The notes: generated by a model from the letters alone, not told the origin. Positions 50,262 to 59,239 are shown, counted from the stretch's first letter. The stretch is 64,000 nucleotides of DNA from Novilysobacter_A longmucuonensis (GCF_046600735.1 NZ_JBJMAW010000001.1:62001-126000); one strand, 5' to 3'. A program made the numbers and translations.

Positions 50262-51292
50262 ACAAGGCAGCCAAATCGACCAAGGCCAAGGCGACCGACG
50301 AGGCCAAGGCACCGGCCGCGATCACCCTGATCGAAGCGATCACCCAGGCGCTCGCCTACGAGATGCGCAACGACGAGACCGTCCTGGTGCTCGGCGAAGA
50401 TGTCGGCGTCAACGGCGGCGTGTTCCGCGCCACCGCCGGGCTGCAATCGGCGTTCGGCCCCGAACGCGTGCTGGACACGCCGCTGGACGAGACCACCATC
50501 GCCGGCCTGACCGTCGGCCTGGCCTCGCAGGGCATGAAGCCGGTGGCCGAGTCGCAGTTCGACGGCTTCATGTACCCGATGGTCGACCACATCATCTGCC
50601 ACGCCGCGCGTTTCCGTTACCGCACCCGCGGCCGGCTGACCTGTCCGATGGTGCTGCGCGTGCCGTGGGGCGGCGGGATCCGTGCGCCGGAGCACCACAG
50701 CGAGGCCAACGAGGCGATCTTCACCAACGTACCGGGCCTGCGCGTGGTGATGCCTTCCTCGCCGGCGCGCGCCTACGGGCTGCTGCTGGCGGCGATCCGC
50801 GACCCCGACCCGGTGATCTTCTTCGAGCCCAAGCGCATCTACCGCCAGTACAAGGAGCTCGTGCCCGACGACGGCGAGGCGCTGCCGCTGGATGTCTGCT
50901 ACGTGTTGCGCGATGGCAGCGACGTGACCCTGGTGAGCTGGGGTGCGCAGATCAAGGAAGCGCTGGAGGCCGCCGACAAGCTGGCCGAGGACGGCATCAG
51001 CGCCGAGGTCATCGACGTGGCGACGCTGCGGCCGCTGGACTTCGCCACGATCGCCGAGTCGGTCGGCAAGACCGGTCGCTGCGTGATCGTGCACGAGGCG
51101 CCCAAGACCGCCGGTTTCGGTGCCGAGATCGCCGCGCGGCTGGCCGAGGAGTCGATGTACGACCTGCTCGCCCCGGTCGAGCGGGTGACCGGCTACGACA
51201 CCCACATCCCGCTGTTCCGGTTGGAAATGAAGTACCTGCCGAGCGTGGAGCGGATCGTGGCCGCGGCCCGGCGCGCGGTCGAGGCCAGTTGA
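50258..51292 (+). CDS. 2-oxoacid dehydrogenase E1 beta subunit
   Basis: E1beta, 344 aa, pairing with the upstream subunit (4-nt ATGA overlap, so coupled translation). Conserved stretches are GEDVGVNGGVFRATAGLQ, RVLDTPLDETTIAGLTVGLA, the MYPMVDHIICHAARFRY block, HHSEANEAIFTNVPGL and the C-terminal domain from VTLVSWGAQIKEALEAADKL. A short Lys/Ala-rich N-terminal extension (about 20 residues) precedes the usual start. A family D repeat separates it from the E2 gene. Confidence 0.94.
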   Translation: MNKAAKSTKAKATDEAKAPAAITLIEAITQALAYEMRNDETVLVLGEDVGVNGGVFRATAGLQSAFGPERVLDTPLDETTIAGLTVGLASQGMKPVAESQFDGFMYPMVDHIICHAARFRYRTRGRLTCPMVLRVPWGGGIRAPEHHSEANEAIFTNVPGLRVVMPSSPARAYGLLLAAIRDPDPVIFFEPKRIYRQYKELVPDDGEALPLDVCYVLRDGSDVTLVSWGAQIKEALEAADKLAEDGISAEVIDVATLRPLDFATIAESVGKTGRCVIVHEAPKTAGFGAEIAARLAEESMYDLLAPVERVTGYDTHIPLFRLEMKYLPSVERIVAAARRAVEAS

Positions 51293-51294
51293 CC

Positions 51295-51367
51295 TAGGGC
51301 GGGTTTCAACCCGCCGCTGCCATACACCACGCATTGAGATCACATGGCGGGTCAAGACCCGCCCTAC
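51295..51367. repeat. Palindromic intergenic repeat, family D, copy 2
   Basis: TAGGGCGGGTTTCAACCCGCC and GGCGGGTCAAGACCCGCCCTA form two facing hairpins between E1beta and E2. A single-arm copy is at 8854-8880. Confidence 0.8.
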
Positions 51368-51379
51368 CGAGCGAACCCA

Positions 51380-52816
51380 ATGAGCGACAAGAAAAAGTTC
51401 TTCCTGCCCGATCTCGGCGAAGGCCTGCCGGACGCGACCATCGTGGAGTGGTCGGTCAAGGTCGGCGACACGATCCGCCTGGACGATGCGCTGGTGTCGA
51501 TGGAAACGGCCAAGGCCGTGGTCGAGGTGCCGTCGCCGTTCTCCGGCAAGGTGCTCAAGCTGGCCGGCGAGGCCGGCGACGTGATCAATACCGGCGCGAT
51601 GCTGGCCGAGTTCGAGATCGACCCCTCGCAACCGCAGCGCGCGGCTGGCCAGGACACCGGCCACCACCACGGCGGCGGGCAGGACGAGGACGAGCGCGAG
51701 CAGCCGTCGCAAGGCGTGGGCAGCCGGGACCCGGCGCCGGACGATCGGGTGGTCGCCTCCGATGACGGCGGCGCGATCGAGGACCAGGGCGAACCCGCGG
51801 CCAAGGGCAGCGTGGATGGCGAACGCGCCGACAGCGGCACCGTGGTTGGCGCGATGCAGTCCTCCGATGCGGTGCGCGCCGAGCAGGCCTTCGCAATCGG
51901 CGGGATCAAGGCGATGCCGGCGGTGCGTGCACTGGCGCGCAAGCTCAAGGTCGACCTGGCGCAGGTGGAGGCCACCGGCGCCGACGGTGTGGTGACCATG
52001 GCGGACGTGAAGCGCGCGGCGGCCGATGGCTCGGCCGCGATCGGCAACAAGAGCGCCGCTCCGTCGCGATCCGCTCCTCCGTCGGCGCAACAGCGTGAGC
52101 AGTCGCGGGAGGCGTCGCGTACGACCCTTTCGGCCGGCGGCAAGCCGATGCGCACCCAGCCGCCCGGGGTCAGCGCCAGCGGCCAGCCCGAGCAACTCAA
52201 GGGCGTGCGCCGCAACATGGCCCGGGTCATGGCCGATGCCCACGCCAAGGTCGTGCCGACCACGCTGAGCGACGATGCCGACATCCACGCCTGGATGCCG
52301 GGCAACGACATCACCGGGCGCCTGGTCCGCGCGATCGTGGCCGCGTGCAAGGCCGTGCCCGCGCTCAACGCCTGGTTCGACGGCGACAAGCTGACCCGGA
52401 CCCTGCACCCGCACGTCGACATCGGCATCGCGGTGGACACCGACGACGGGCTGTTCGTGCCGGCGCTGCGCAACGCCGACGTGCTCGATGCGCGTGGCGT
52501 GCGCGAGGCGGTCAACCGCCTGCGCGTGCAGGTGCAGGAGCGCAGCATCCCGGCCTCGGAACTGTCGGGCTACACCATCTCGCTGTCGAACTTCGGCATG
52601 TTCGCCGGTCGCTACGCGACCCCGGTGATCGTGCCGCCGACGGTGGCGATCGTGGCCGCCGGCAAGGGCCGCCACCAGATGACCCCGGTGATGGGCGGGT
52701 TCGAATCGCACAAGGTGATCCCGCTGTCGGTCACCTTCGACCACCGCGCCTGCACCGGCGGCGAGGCCGCGCGGTTCCTCAAGGCGATGCTGGATGATCT
52801 GGCGCAGCCGCAATGA
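51380..52816 (+). CDS. 2-oxoacid dehydrogenase E2 (lipoamide acyltransferase)
   Basis: Core of the complex, 478 aa. One lipoyl domain (about 1-80) with the lipoylated Lys in METAKAVVEV, a long charged linker, an E3/E1-binding domain (AMPAVRALARKLKVDLAQV, about 178-210), another linker, and the catalytic domain (about 275-478) with DTDDGLFVPALRNAD and FDHRACTGGEAARF. The active-site His motif is HRACTG rather than the usual HxxxDG, so the general Asp is replaced by Thr. Lipoylation would need LipB/LipA, encoded at 20.7-22.6 kb. Confidence 0.93.
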   Translation: MSDKKKFFLPDLGEGLPDATIVEWSVKVGDTIRLDDALVSMETAKAVVEVPSPFSGKVLKLAGEAGDVINTGAMLAEFEIDPSQPQRAAGQDTGHHHGGGQDEDEREQPSQGVGSRDPAPDDRVVASDDGGAIEDQGEPAAKGSVDGERADSGTVVGAMQSSDAVRAEQAFAIGGIKAMPAVRALARKLKVDLAQVEATGADGVVTMADVKRAAADGSAAIGNKSAAPSRSAPPSAQQREQSREASRTTLSAGGKPMRTQPPGVSASGQPEQLKGVRRNMARVMADAHAKVVPTTLSDDADIHAWMPGNDITGRLVRAIVAACKAVPALNAWFDGDKLTRTLHPHVDIGIAVDTDDGLFVPALRNADVLDARGVREAVNRLRVQVQERSIPASELSGYTISLSNFGMFAGRYATPVIVPPTVAIVAAGKGRHQMTPVMGGFESHKVIPLSVTFDHRACTGGEAARFLKAMLDDLAQPQ

Positions 52817-52821
52817 AGGCA

Positions 52822-52854
52822 GGGAGTAGGGAGTAAGGAGTAAGGAGTAAGGAG
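52822..52854. repeat. Short GAGTAAG tandem repeat, family G
   Basis: About four copies of GGAGTAA, the first as GGAGTAG. Similar GTAAG/AAGGAG runs are at 63195-63247. Confidence 0.7.
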
Positions 52855-52906
52855 CCCCGGCAGGTCCGTCGCCTCGGCGGGGACGCCAATCGACAGGAGC
52901 ACCGCC

Positions 52907-53290
52907 ATGGCCCACCGCAGCCGCCTCGCCGGCTTCATCATCGACTGCCAGACCGGCGACCTCGGCGCTGCGGCCGCGTTCTGGAGCCGGGCACTCGGCG
53001 TGTCCATCGCCGATCCCGACTCGGGCGGCACCGGCCAGTACGCGGAGTTCGGCGACACCCCGGGCGACCTGCACATCGAGGTGCAGAAGGTCGAACACCC
53101 TTCGCGGGTGCACCTGGACATCGAAACGGACGACCTCGATGCCGAAGTCAGCCGACTGGAGGCGCTGGGCGCAAGCCGGGTCGGCTTCGTCAAGCGCTGG
53201 TGGGTGATGCAGGCGCCCGACGGCCAGCGCTTCTGCGTGGTGCCGCTGCGCGAGGACAACGCGCGCGCTGCCCCGACCGTCTGGGACTGA
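52907..53290 (+). CDS. VOC family protein (glyoxalase-like)
   Basis: Vicinal-oxygen-chelate protein, 127 aa, of the Glyoxalase_6 type. Two half-modules are seen: GFIIDCQTGDLGAAAAFWSR with the following ALGVSIADPDS, and RVHLDIETDDLDAEVSRLEA to VMQAPDGQRFCVVPL. Some of the usual metal-ligand positions (His in HLDIE, Glu in LHIEV) are present. The reaction is unknown. It follows the E2 gene by 90 nt and may be in the same transcript. Confidence 0.82.
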   Translation: MAHRSRLAGFIIDCQTGDLGAAAAFWSRALGVSIADPDSGGTGQYAEFGDTPGDLHIEVQKVEHPSRVHLDIETDDLDAEVSRLEALGASRVGFVKRWWVMQAPDGQRFCVVPLREDNARAAPTVWD

Positions 53291-53302
53291 ACCCCCGCTC
53301 CT

Positions 53303-53414
53303 GTAGGAGCGGCTTCAGCCGCGAGCCCTTGATTTGCCGGCGCGACTCACATCGCTCCCACGCAAGCGGACGGGCGCTGCGGCGATCGGGCTTCGCGACT
53401 GAAGCCGCTCCTAC
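53303..53414. repeat. Palindromic repeat, family A, copy 3 (supplies a stop codon)
   Basis: The left arm GTAGGAGCGGCTTCAGCCGC and the right arm CGACTGAAGCCGCTCCTAC are about 75 bp apart. On the minus strand the GTAGGAGCGG edge gives the TAG stop of the GGDEF gene (53411-53413). Confidence 0.85.
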
Positions 53415-54532
53415 AAAGGCGTTGTGGGCGCGTCGCTGATCTGCAGCGTGTCGTCGGCCACCACGCAGTTGCGGCCACCGGCCTTGGCCCGATACAGCGC
53501 CTGGTCGGCGCGGTCGAACACCCGCTCGGGGGTGTCGCAGCCGGGCTCGCCGCCGGCCAGGCCGATCGATACGGTCAGCGCGAACGGCAGCGGCGCCAGC
53601 AGCACGCGCTGGCGCACGCGCTCGGCGACCTCGGCGGCGTCGGCCAGGCGCGTGTTGGGCAGCACCACCAGGAATTCCTCGCCGCCGTAGCGCACCGCCA
53701 GGTCGCCCTCGCGGATCGACGCGGCGACCGCATCGGCGACTGCGCGCAGCGCGCGATCACCGAGGAGATGGCCGTGGCGGTCATTGACCTGCTTGAAGCG
53801 GTCGACATCGATCAGCATCAGGCTATAGGGCGCCTGCTGCAGCCGTGCGAGCTCCCCGGGGGCAGCGCGCAGCTGGGCCAGCGCGGCGCGGTTGAGCAGA
53901 CCAGTCAGTGGGTCGCGCGAGGCGCTGTACTGAAGCTTGTCATGGCGCCGCTGCAGGTCCGCGCGCGATGCCTCCAGCCGCTGGGAGATCGCCTCGCGCT
54001 CGATGAGCAGGCGGCGTTGTTCGCGTGCATAGCGGCTCAGCTCGAACAGGTGCTGGGTCTGCCGCGCCAGCACCTCCAGGCCCTCGCGCTGCGCTGCGTC
54101 CAGGCTGCGCGGCACCGCGTCCATCACGCACAGTGTGCCGAGCACGTGGCCATCGGGGCTGCGCAACGGCATGCCGGCGTAGAACCGCAGCGGGTGATCG
54201 CCGAGCTTCAACGACAACTTCGTAAAACGCGGATCGCGTGCCACGTCCTCGACCACCAGCAGCCGGCCGGGCTCGCGCAGCGCGTGCTCGCAGATCGTGT
54301 CGCGGCCCGCGGTTTCGTCCACCGCCAGGCCGATGCGCGCCTTGTGCCACAGGCGGTCGCGATCGATCAGCGAGATCGCCGCGGCCGGCACCTCGCACAA
54401 CATCACCGCGAGCTTGACGATGTCCTCGTAGGCCTGCTCGCGCGCGCTGTCGAGCAGTTCGTACTCGTCGAGCGCGTCCTGGCGGCGTTGCTCGTCGGCG
54501 TGGATATCGCGGTGCGGGCGGTCGGAGGGCAT
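53411..54532 (-). CDS. GAF-GGDEF diguanylate cyclase
   Basis: Cytoplasmic protein of 373 aa. An N-terminal GAF domain (about 25-170; LLDSAREQAYEDIVKLA, DRDRLWHKARIG, LRFYAGMPL, VLGTLCVMD) of the phytochrome-like type is followed by a coiled coil (about 165-205) and a GGDEF domain with DPLTGLLNRAAL, LMLIDVDRFKQVNDRHGH, the active site GGEEF and the I-site REGD five residues before it. It should be an active, feedback-inhibited cyclase. The stop codon comes from repeat A. Confidence 0.93.
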   Translation of the reverse strand: MPSDRPHRDIHADEQRRQDALDEYELLDSAREQAYEDIVKLAVMLCEVPAAAISLIDRDRLWHKARIGLAVDETAGRDTICEHALREPGRLLVVEDVARDPRFTKLSLKLGDHPLRFYAGMPLRSPDGHVLGTLCVMDAVPRSLDAAQREGLEVLARQTQHLFELSRYAREQRRLLIEREAISQRLEASRADLQRRHDKLQYSASRDPLTGLLNRAALAQLRAAPGELARLQQAPYSLMLIDVDRFKQVNDRHGHLLGDRALRAVADAVAASIREGDLAVRYGGEEFLVVLPNTRLADAAEVAERVRQRVLLAPLPFALTVSIGLAGGEPGCDTPERVFDRADQALYRAKAGGRNCVVADDTLQISDAPTTPL

Positions 54533-54622
54533 CGGACAACGAGATTGTCTGTGGTGCGCGCAGGGATGCGCGAAGGCTAACGGTCCGGCGCAATCCGCAT
54601 CGTGACGGCCGCCGCAGCCTGG

Positions 54623-55549
54623 TCAATTGCGATCGAGCCAGACCGCCAGTCCCTGCGCATTGAGTTCGATATCGACCGCGAGCAGCGCCTGGATCCGCGC
54701 GTCATCCAGCGGCACGCCATGCGCGCGCGCACGCCGCAGGTACAGCGCGGTCAAGGCCTCGGCCAGCCGCGCGTGGCGCTCCGGCCGGCCGTGCGTGGCA
54801 CGCGCGGCGGCGACCATCGCGTCGATCTGTTCGATCAGGTCGCGCGCCAGCCGCGCGGCCCCGGTGACCCGACCGAAGTGGGTCAGGTACATCGCCTCGG
54901 GCGCGAAGTCGAGCAGGCGCGCGATCGATGCCTTCAGCGGCCCGGGCTCGAACTGCACCGGCGAGGTGGTCGGGATCACGAATGCACCGTGCTCGGTGTC
55001 GAACTCGCGGTACGACAGCCCGAAGGTGTCGCCGGTGAACCAGCTGCGGCTGCGTTCGTCCCATACGCACAGGTGATGGCGTGCATGGCCGGGTGTGTCG
55101 ATGCACTGCAGCCGCCGCCCGGCCAGCTCGAGGGTGTGGCCGTCGTCCGCGGCGACCACGCGTTCGGCCGCCACCGGCTGGATCGCACCGTAGCTGCGTG
55201 CCATTTCCGCCTCGCCGTAGACCGCGGTGGCGCCGGCGATCAGACGCGCCGGATCGATCATGTGCGGTGCCCCGCGCGGGTGCACCAGCAGGCGTGCGTT
55301 GGGCAGGTGCTGCATCAGCAGGCCGGCGCCGCCGGCATGGTCGAGGTGGACGTGGGTCAGGACCAGCCAGTCGACCGCCTCGCGCGGCAGGCCGCGGTCC
55401 GCCAGCGCGGCCAGCATCGCCGGCACGCTGTGGTTGGTGCCGCAATCGACGAACGCCGCACGGCCGCCTTCGACGATCAGGTAGCACGCATCGAATCGCG
55501 GCCGCTGGAAGCCGGTGTCGATGGTGACGATGCCGTGGGTATCGGACAT
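54623..55549 (-). CDS. MBL-fold metallohydrolase
   Basis: Metallo-beta-lactamase-fold enzyme, 308 aa. The metal motif is THVHLDHAGG, with further ligands in DTPGHARHHLCVWD (His), FTGDTFGLSYR (Asp) and YLTHFGRV (His). A C-terminal helical region (about 230-308) resembles that of the glyoxalase-II/hydroxyacylglutathione-like or quorum-related branch. The substrate cannot be read here. It is flanked by the GGDEF gene and a membrane-protein gene on the same strand. Confidence 0.88.
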   Translation of the reverse strand: MSDTHGIVTIDTGFQRPRFDACYLIVEGGRAAFVDCGTNHSVPAMLAALADRGLPREAVDWLVLTHVHLDHAGGAGLLMQHLPNARLLVHPRGAPHMIDPARLIAGATAVYGEAEMARSYGAIQPVAAERVVAADDGHTLELAGRRLQCIDTPGHARHHLCVWDERSRSWFTGDTFGLSYREFDTEHGAFVIPTTSPVQFEPGPLKASIARLLDFAPEAMYLTHFGRVTGAARLARDLIEQIDAMVAAARATHGRPERHARLAEALTALYLRRARAHGVPLDDARIQALLAVDIELNAQGLAVWLDRN

Positions 55550-55599
55550 GGCAGTTCTCTCGAAGGCGCGGATATCGTGACCCGTTGGTAGGTAGACCC

Positions 55600-55624
55600 G
55601 TAGGCTGGGCTGCCAAGCCCAGCG
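55600..55624. repeat. Single arm of family C repeat
   Basis: GTAGGCTGGGCTGCCAAGCC then CAGC; the second arm seen at 3339-3402 and 63252-63316 is missing here. Confidence 0.7.
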
Positions 55625-55686
55625 CCTCTGCCCGGGCGGCGGACTTCGGCGGTAACCGGCGGCGTGCCATCGACACGCGCGCGGAA

Positions 55687-55998
55687 TCAGCCGCGACGAG
55701 ACAACCAGTGCCGCCGCACCAAGAAGGCGAGCGTCAGCACCGCCAGGAACACGCTGTAGCCCAGCGCGGTCGCCAGCACCTGCTGCCACATCGCGCCGTA
55801 GACCGGGTCGGCGCTGGCGTGCGACCAGTAGATGCTCAGCAGGAACGCGGCCAGCGACAAGCCCAGCGCCGCGACATCGAACAGCATGCGCGCCCGGTGC
55901 CGCGGCTGCTGTGGGAACAGCCAGTACAGCACGCCGAGGATCACGAACCACGGCAGGAACAGGATCAGGCTGAGGTTGAGCTCGACCAGCGGGTTCAT
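55687..55998 (-). CDS. Hypothetical membrane protein, 103 aa
   Basis: Not recognised. It has three likely membrane helices: LSLILFLPWFVILGVLYWLF, MLFDVAALGLSLAAFLLSIY and a long one in VLATALGYSVFLAVLTLAFL. The N-terminus MNPLVELN and the loop WSHASADPVYGAMWQQ are characteristic. The ATG overlaps the trpS stop by 4 nt, so it is translated after trpS. It recalls xanthomonad hypothetical membrane proteins, from memory only. Confidence 0.75.
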   Translation of the reverse strand: MNPLVELNLSLILFLPWFVILGVLYWLFPQQPRHRARMLFDVAALGLSLAAFLLSIYWSHASADPVYGAMWQQVLATALGYSVFLAVLTLAFLVRRHWLSRRG

Positions 55999-57326
55999 GC
56001 CCTGGCTTGCGCCTTTTCGCGGGCGGCGGCAATCAGCGCGGCGATCGCCGCAGCGACCTCGCCGGTGTCGACACCGTCCGGTGCCGTGGCATGCGCTGCG
56101 AGACTTGCTGCATCGATCGCGCCGGACCTGATCGCGGCGACAACTTCACCGGCCTGCTTCGGCGAGTCGAAACCGCCGCTCTGAAGCAGCAAGCGTTCGC
56201 CCTCGACCAGCTTGAAATAGAACCTGCCGTCGGTGTCGCGGTACTGCTTGAGCTGCGGCAGCGCGGCTTTTGCCTGGACGGGGGCGGTCTCGCCGGTCAC
56301 CCGCGAGAGATCGCGCAGGCCCACCGCCTCGCGCAGCCGCGCCAGCATCGGCGTGGCGTGGCGTACCCGCAGGCGCGCCGCGCCGTCGCGCAGGATCGCC
56401 TCGATCTCGGCCGGCTTCGCGATCAGCGCCTCGTACTTGTCGCGCAGCGGCGCGAGTTCGGCATCGATGCGTTCAAACAAGGCCTGCTTGGCCTCGCCCC
56501 AGGCGATGCCGTCGGCGAATGCCGCGCGCATCGCGGCGGTCTCATCGGCGTTGGCGAAAGCCTGGTACAGCTGGAACACGTTGGAGCTGTCGGTGTCCTT
56601 GGCCTCGCCCGGCGCTCGCGAGTCGGTGAGGATCGAATAGATCAGCTTCTTCAGCGTCGCGCGTGGGGCGAACAGCGCGATGGTGTTGTCGTAGCTCTTG
56701 CTCATCTTGCGGCCGTCCAGGCCCGGCAAGGTCGCCACGTGCTCCTCGATCACCGCCGCGGGCAAGGTGAAATAGCCCTCACCCGTCGCCTCCCCGTAAA
56801 GATGGTTGAAGCGCTGGCCGAAATCGCGCGCCATCTCGATGTGCTGCACCTGGTCGCGGCCGACCGGCACCCGGTGCGCATTGAACAGCAGGATGTCGGC
56901 GGCCATCAGCACCGGGTACATGAACAGGCCGGCGGTGACCGCGGCATCGTCGTCGAGCTGCTCGGCGCGATTCCTGTCGACCGCGGCCTTGTAGGCGTGC
57001 GCGCGGTTGAGCAGGCCCTTGCCGGCGACGCAGGTCAGCAGCCAGGTGAGCTCGGGGATCTCGGGGATGTCGGACTGGCGGTAGAACCACACCTTGTCTG
57101 GCTCCAGTCCGCAGGCGAGCCAGGTCGCGGCGATCTCCAGGGTCGAGCGCTGTACGCGCGCCGGCTCGCTGACCTTGATCAGGGCGTGATAGTCGGCCAG
57201 GAAATAGAAGCTCTCCACCCCCGGCGCTTGGCTGGCCGCCACCGCCGGGCGGATGGCGCCGACGTAGTTGCCCAGGTGCGGGGTGCCGGAGGTGGTAATG
57301 CCGGTCAGGACGCGGGTCTGACTCAT
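55995..57326 (-). CDS. trpS: Tryptophanyl-tRNA synthetase with C-terminal extension
   Basis: Charges tRNA-Trp. The 443-aa protein has the class I motifs TPHLGNYVGA (HIGH-like) and KMSKS, and DIPEIPELTWLLTCVAGKG and VPVGRDQVQHIEMARDF. The core ends at about residue 335, where most bacterial TrpRS stop. The extra 105 residues include LKQYRDTDGRFYFKLVEGER and SGGFDSPKQAGEVVAAIRSG, which resemble a DUF1508 (YegP-like) domain, and an Ala-rich helical end. Its stop overlaps the next membrane-protein gene. Confidence 0.94.
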   Translation of the reverse strand: MSQTRVLTGITTSGTPHLGNYVGAIRPAVAASQAPGVESFYFLADYHALIKVSEPARVQRSTLEIAATWLACGLEPDKVWFYRQSDIPEIPELTWLLTCVAGKGLLNRAHAYKAAVDRNRAEQLDDDAAVTAGLFMYPVLMAADILLFNAHRVPVGRDQVQHIEMARDFGQRFNHLYGEATGEGYFTLPAAVIEEHVATLPGLDGRKMSKSYDNTIALFAPRATLKKLIYSILTDSRAPGEAKDTDSSNVFQLYQAFANADETAAMRAAFADGIAWGEAKQALFERIDAELAPLRDKYEALIAKPAEIEAILRDGAARLRVRHATPMLARLREAVGLRDLSRVTGETAPVQAKAALPQLKQYRDTDGRFYFKLVEGERLLLQSGGFDSPKQAGEVVAAIRSGAIDAASLAAHATAPDGVDTGEVAAAIAALIAAAREKAQARA

Positions 57327-57497
57327 CGTGGCTGCTGCTGTGGGAAAACGGAGGCCGTCCAGTTTACCCGCAGCGCCGCGATGGTCTCCGGCACGTCATC
57401 GGCATCGGCGCCAGAGCGGGCCGGAGCCCTCCCTGGCGCGTTTTCACAGTGGCTGCGCCCGTTGGCGCCGCGGCGGCCGAATGCATGCGCCGCTGCC

Positions 57498-57698
57498 TCA
57501 GTTGAGCGTGTCGCTGAAGTCGCGCACTTCCTGGTCGGCACGATCGCGCTGCCAGCCGTAGCGCTCCTGCAGCTTGCCGGCGAGGTACTCGGCGTTGCCT
57601 TCGGCCACGTCGAAATCGTCGTCGGTCAGATCGCCCCAGCGGGCCTGGGCCTTGCCCTTGAGCTGGGTCCACTTGCCGGAAATGATGTCGTTGTTCAT
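57498..57698 (-). CDS. CsbD family stress protein
   Basis: Small CsbD-like protein, 66 aa, of the general-stress type. The characteristic start is MNNDIISGKWTQLKGKAQAR, followed by WGDLTDDDFDVAEGN, the CsbD motif, and LAGKLQERYGWQRDRADQEV, also typical (QERYG). The role is unknown; members are stress-induced. It lies between trpS and a terminator. Confidence 0.93.
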   Translation of the reverse strand: MNNDIISGKWTQLKGKAQARWGDLTDDDFDVAEGNAEYLAGKLQERYGWQRDRADQEVRDFSDTLN

Positions 57699-57871
57699 GA
57701 CTCGCGTCTCCTGTTGGCCAGCGGTTGTCGACCGCCGGGGTCAGCTTCGCAAGCGCGATGTCTGCGCAGGATCATGATCCCCAGGCGTGCCCCACACATG
57801 GCTGAACGGAGCCGCACTGTCTTGTGCGGCGGCGGCGAGCAGGAGGTGATCGCGAAAGCCCGGCTGCAATA

Positions 57872-57899
57872 AAAAAGGCCGGATCGCTCCGGCCTTTTT
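57872..57899. terminator. Bidirectional terminator hairpin
   Basis: AAAAAGGCCGG pairs with CCGGCCTTTTT across an ATCGCT loop, flanked by A and T runs so that it can act on both strands. It would end the entericidin-like transcript on the minus strand. Confidence 0.9.
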
Positions 57900-57924
57900 C
57901 TTCATGCGAAGGCGTACAGGCAAT

Positions 57925-58077
57925 TCAGCACTCGCCGGCGTCACAATCCTCGGCCTGCTCTTCGATGGCGCCGCCGGCCTCCTGGATGTCCTCGCCGGCA
58001 CCGGCCATGGTGTTGCAGGCGGTAAGGGTGCCCATCGAAAACATGGCCAGCAGCATCAGGGCTATCAAACGCTTCAT
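57925..58077 (-). CDS. Entericidin-like small lipoprotein
   Basis: Entericidin A/B family lipoprotein, 50 aa. The sequence is a lipobox signal MKRLIALMLLAMFSMGTLTA-Cys21, then NTMAGAGEDIQEAGGAIEEQ, the characteristic entericidin end, here continuing to an unusual Cys-containing tail (AEDCDAGEC). It is preceded by a near-perfect GAGGAGG ribosome site. Entericidins form an antidote/toxin pair in E. coli; only one copy is seen here. It lies upstream of the bidirectional terminator. Confidence 0.88.
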   Translation of the reverse strand: MKRLIALMLLAMFSMGTLTACNTMAGAGEDIQEAGGAIEEQAEDCDAGEC

Positions 58078-58184
58078 AGTTACCTCCTCGGTCGGATGGC
58101 TTGCGATATGGCGGCCGCTGAACAGGAGGCGGCCCGCGCTTGCATCAGACGCGAGCAGGCGTGAAGCGCGTGTGCACTCGGCGC

Positions 58185-59108
58185 TCAGTCGCGCATCAGC
58201 GTCGATTTGCCGAACAGGCTCTCGACCAGGTCGACCGCGATCTCGGCGGTGGCGTTGCGGGTGTCGATCACCGGATTCAGCTCCATGATGTCGAGCGACG
58301 CCATGCGGCCGCTGTCGGCGATCATCTCCATGACCAGTTGCGCCTCGCGGTAGTTCGGACCGCCCGGCACGGTGGTGCCGACGCCCGGCCCGATGCTCGG
58401 GTCGAGGAAGTCGACATCGAAACTGACGTGCAGGTGGGTGTCGTCGTCCATGCCCTCCAACGCCTCCTCCATCACCCGCTTCATCCCGACCTCGTCGATG
58501 TAGCGCATGTCGTAGACGTCAAGGCCGTGCTCCTTGATCAGCCGCTTCTCGCCCTGGTCGACCGAACGGATACCGATCTGGCGGACCACGTCGGGGGAGA
58601 TCGCCGGGGCGTTGCCGTCGAGATGGGTCAGCTCGCGCGGGCCGATCCCGCACAGGCACGCGACCGGCATGCCGTGGACGTTGCCCGACGGCGTGACCTG
58701 GCTGGTGTTGAAGTCGGCATGCGCATCGAGCCACAGCACGCGCAGCTGCTTGCCCGCCTCGCGGCAATAGCGCGCGACGCCGGTAATCGAGCCCAACCCG
58801 AGGCAGTGGTCGCCACCGAGCAGGATCGGCATGCGGCCGCCTTTGAGTTCGGCATACATTGCTTCCATCACGATGCGGTTCCACTCGGCTACCTCCGACA
58901 GGTGCCGGTAGCCCTCGACTGCCGCGGTCCACGGGTTGCGCGGACCATCCAGGTTGTCGCGGTCGATCACGTCGACGCCGCGGGCGACCAGCGCCTCGGC
59001 CAGGCCGGCGATGCGCAGCGCCTCGGGCCCGAGCCGGGCACCGCGGTCGCCGGCACCGACATCGGTGGGGGCGCCGATGAGCGAGACGGGCGTGTAGGTG
59101 CGATTCAT
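58185..59108 (-). CDS. rocF: Arginase
   Basis: Hydrolyses arginine to ornithine and urea with two Mn2+. The 307-aa protein has the ligand motifs GGDHCLGLGS (His), WLDAHADFN (Asp, His, Asp), and SFDVDFLDP (Asp, Asp). Other family stretches are IGAPTDVGAGDRGARLGPEA, GNVHGMPVACL and ELNPVIDTRNATAEIAVDLV. The ATG 59108 has an AAGGAG ribosome site. It stands alone; the arginine uptake or downstream genes are not in this window. Confidence 0.95.
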   Translation of the reverse strand: MNRTYTPVSLIGAPTDVGAGDRGARLGPEALRIAGLAEALVARGVDVIDRDNLDGPRNPWTAAVEGYRHLSEVAEWNRIVMEAMYAELKGGRMPILLGGDHCLGLGSITGVARYCREAGKQLRVLWLDAHADFNTSQVTPSGNVHGMPVACLCGIGPRELTHLDGNAPAISPDVVRQIGIRSVDQGEKRLIKEHGLDVYDMRYIDEVGMKRVMEEALEGMDDDTHLHVSFDVDFLDPSIGPGVGTTVPGGPNYREAQLVMEMIADSGRMASLDIMELNPVIDTRNATAEIAVDLVESLFGKSTLMRD

Positions 59109-59239
59109 GAGGGTCTCCTTGGGAATGGCGTCGCTGCGGCGATGGCGGCGTCTGCCGCCATCGCGGGCCAGCAGAAGCATCGGCCGGCACGCGGCCGTTG
59201 GATCGTCGATCCGGCGGTTGGTTCTACGCCGGGTTCACT

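Noticed and set aside
53303..53414. Family A repeat as a Rho-independent terminator for the VOC gene
   Set aside because: The hairpins lack a T-tract and lie in both orientations; an effect on transcripts is possible but not supported.
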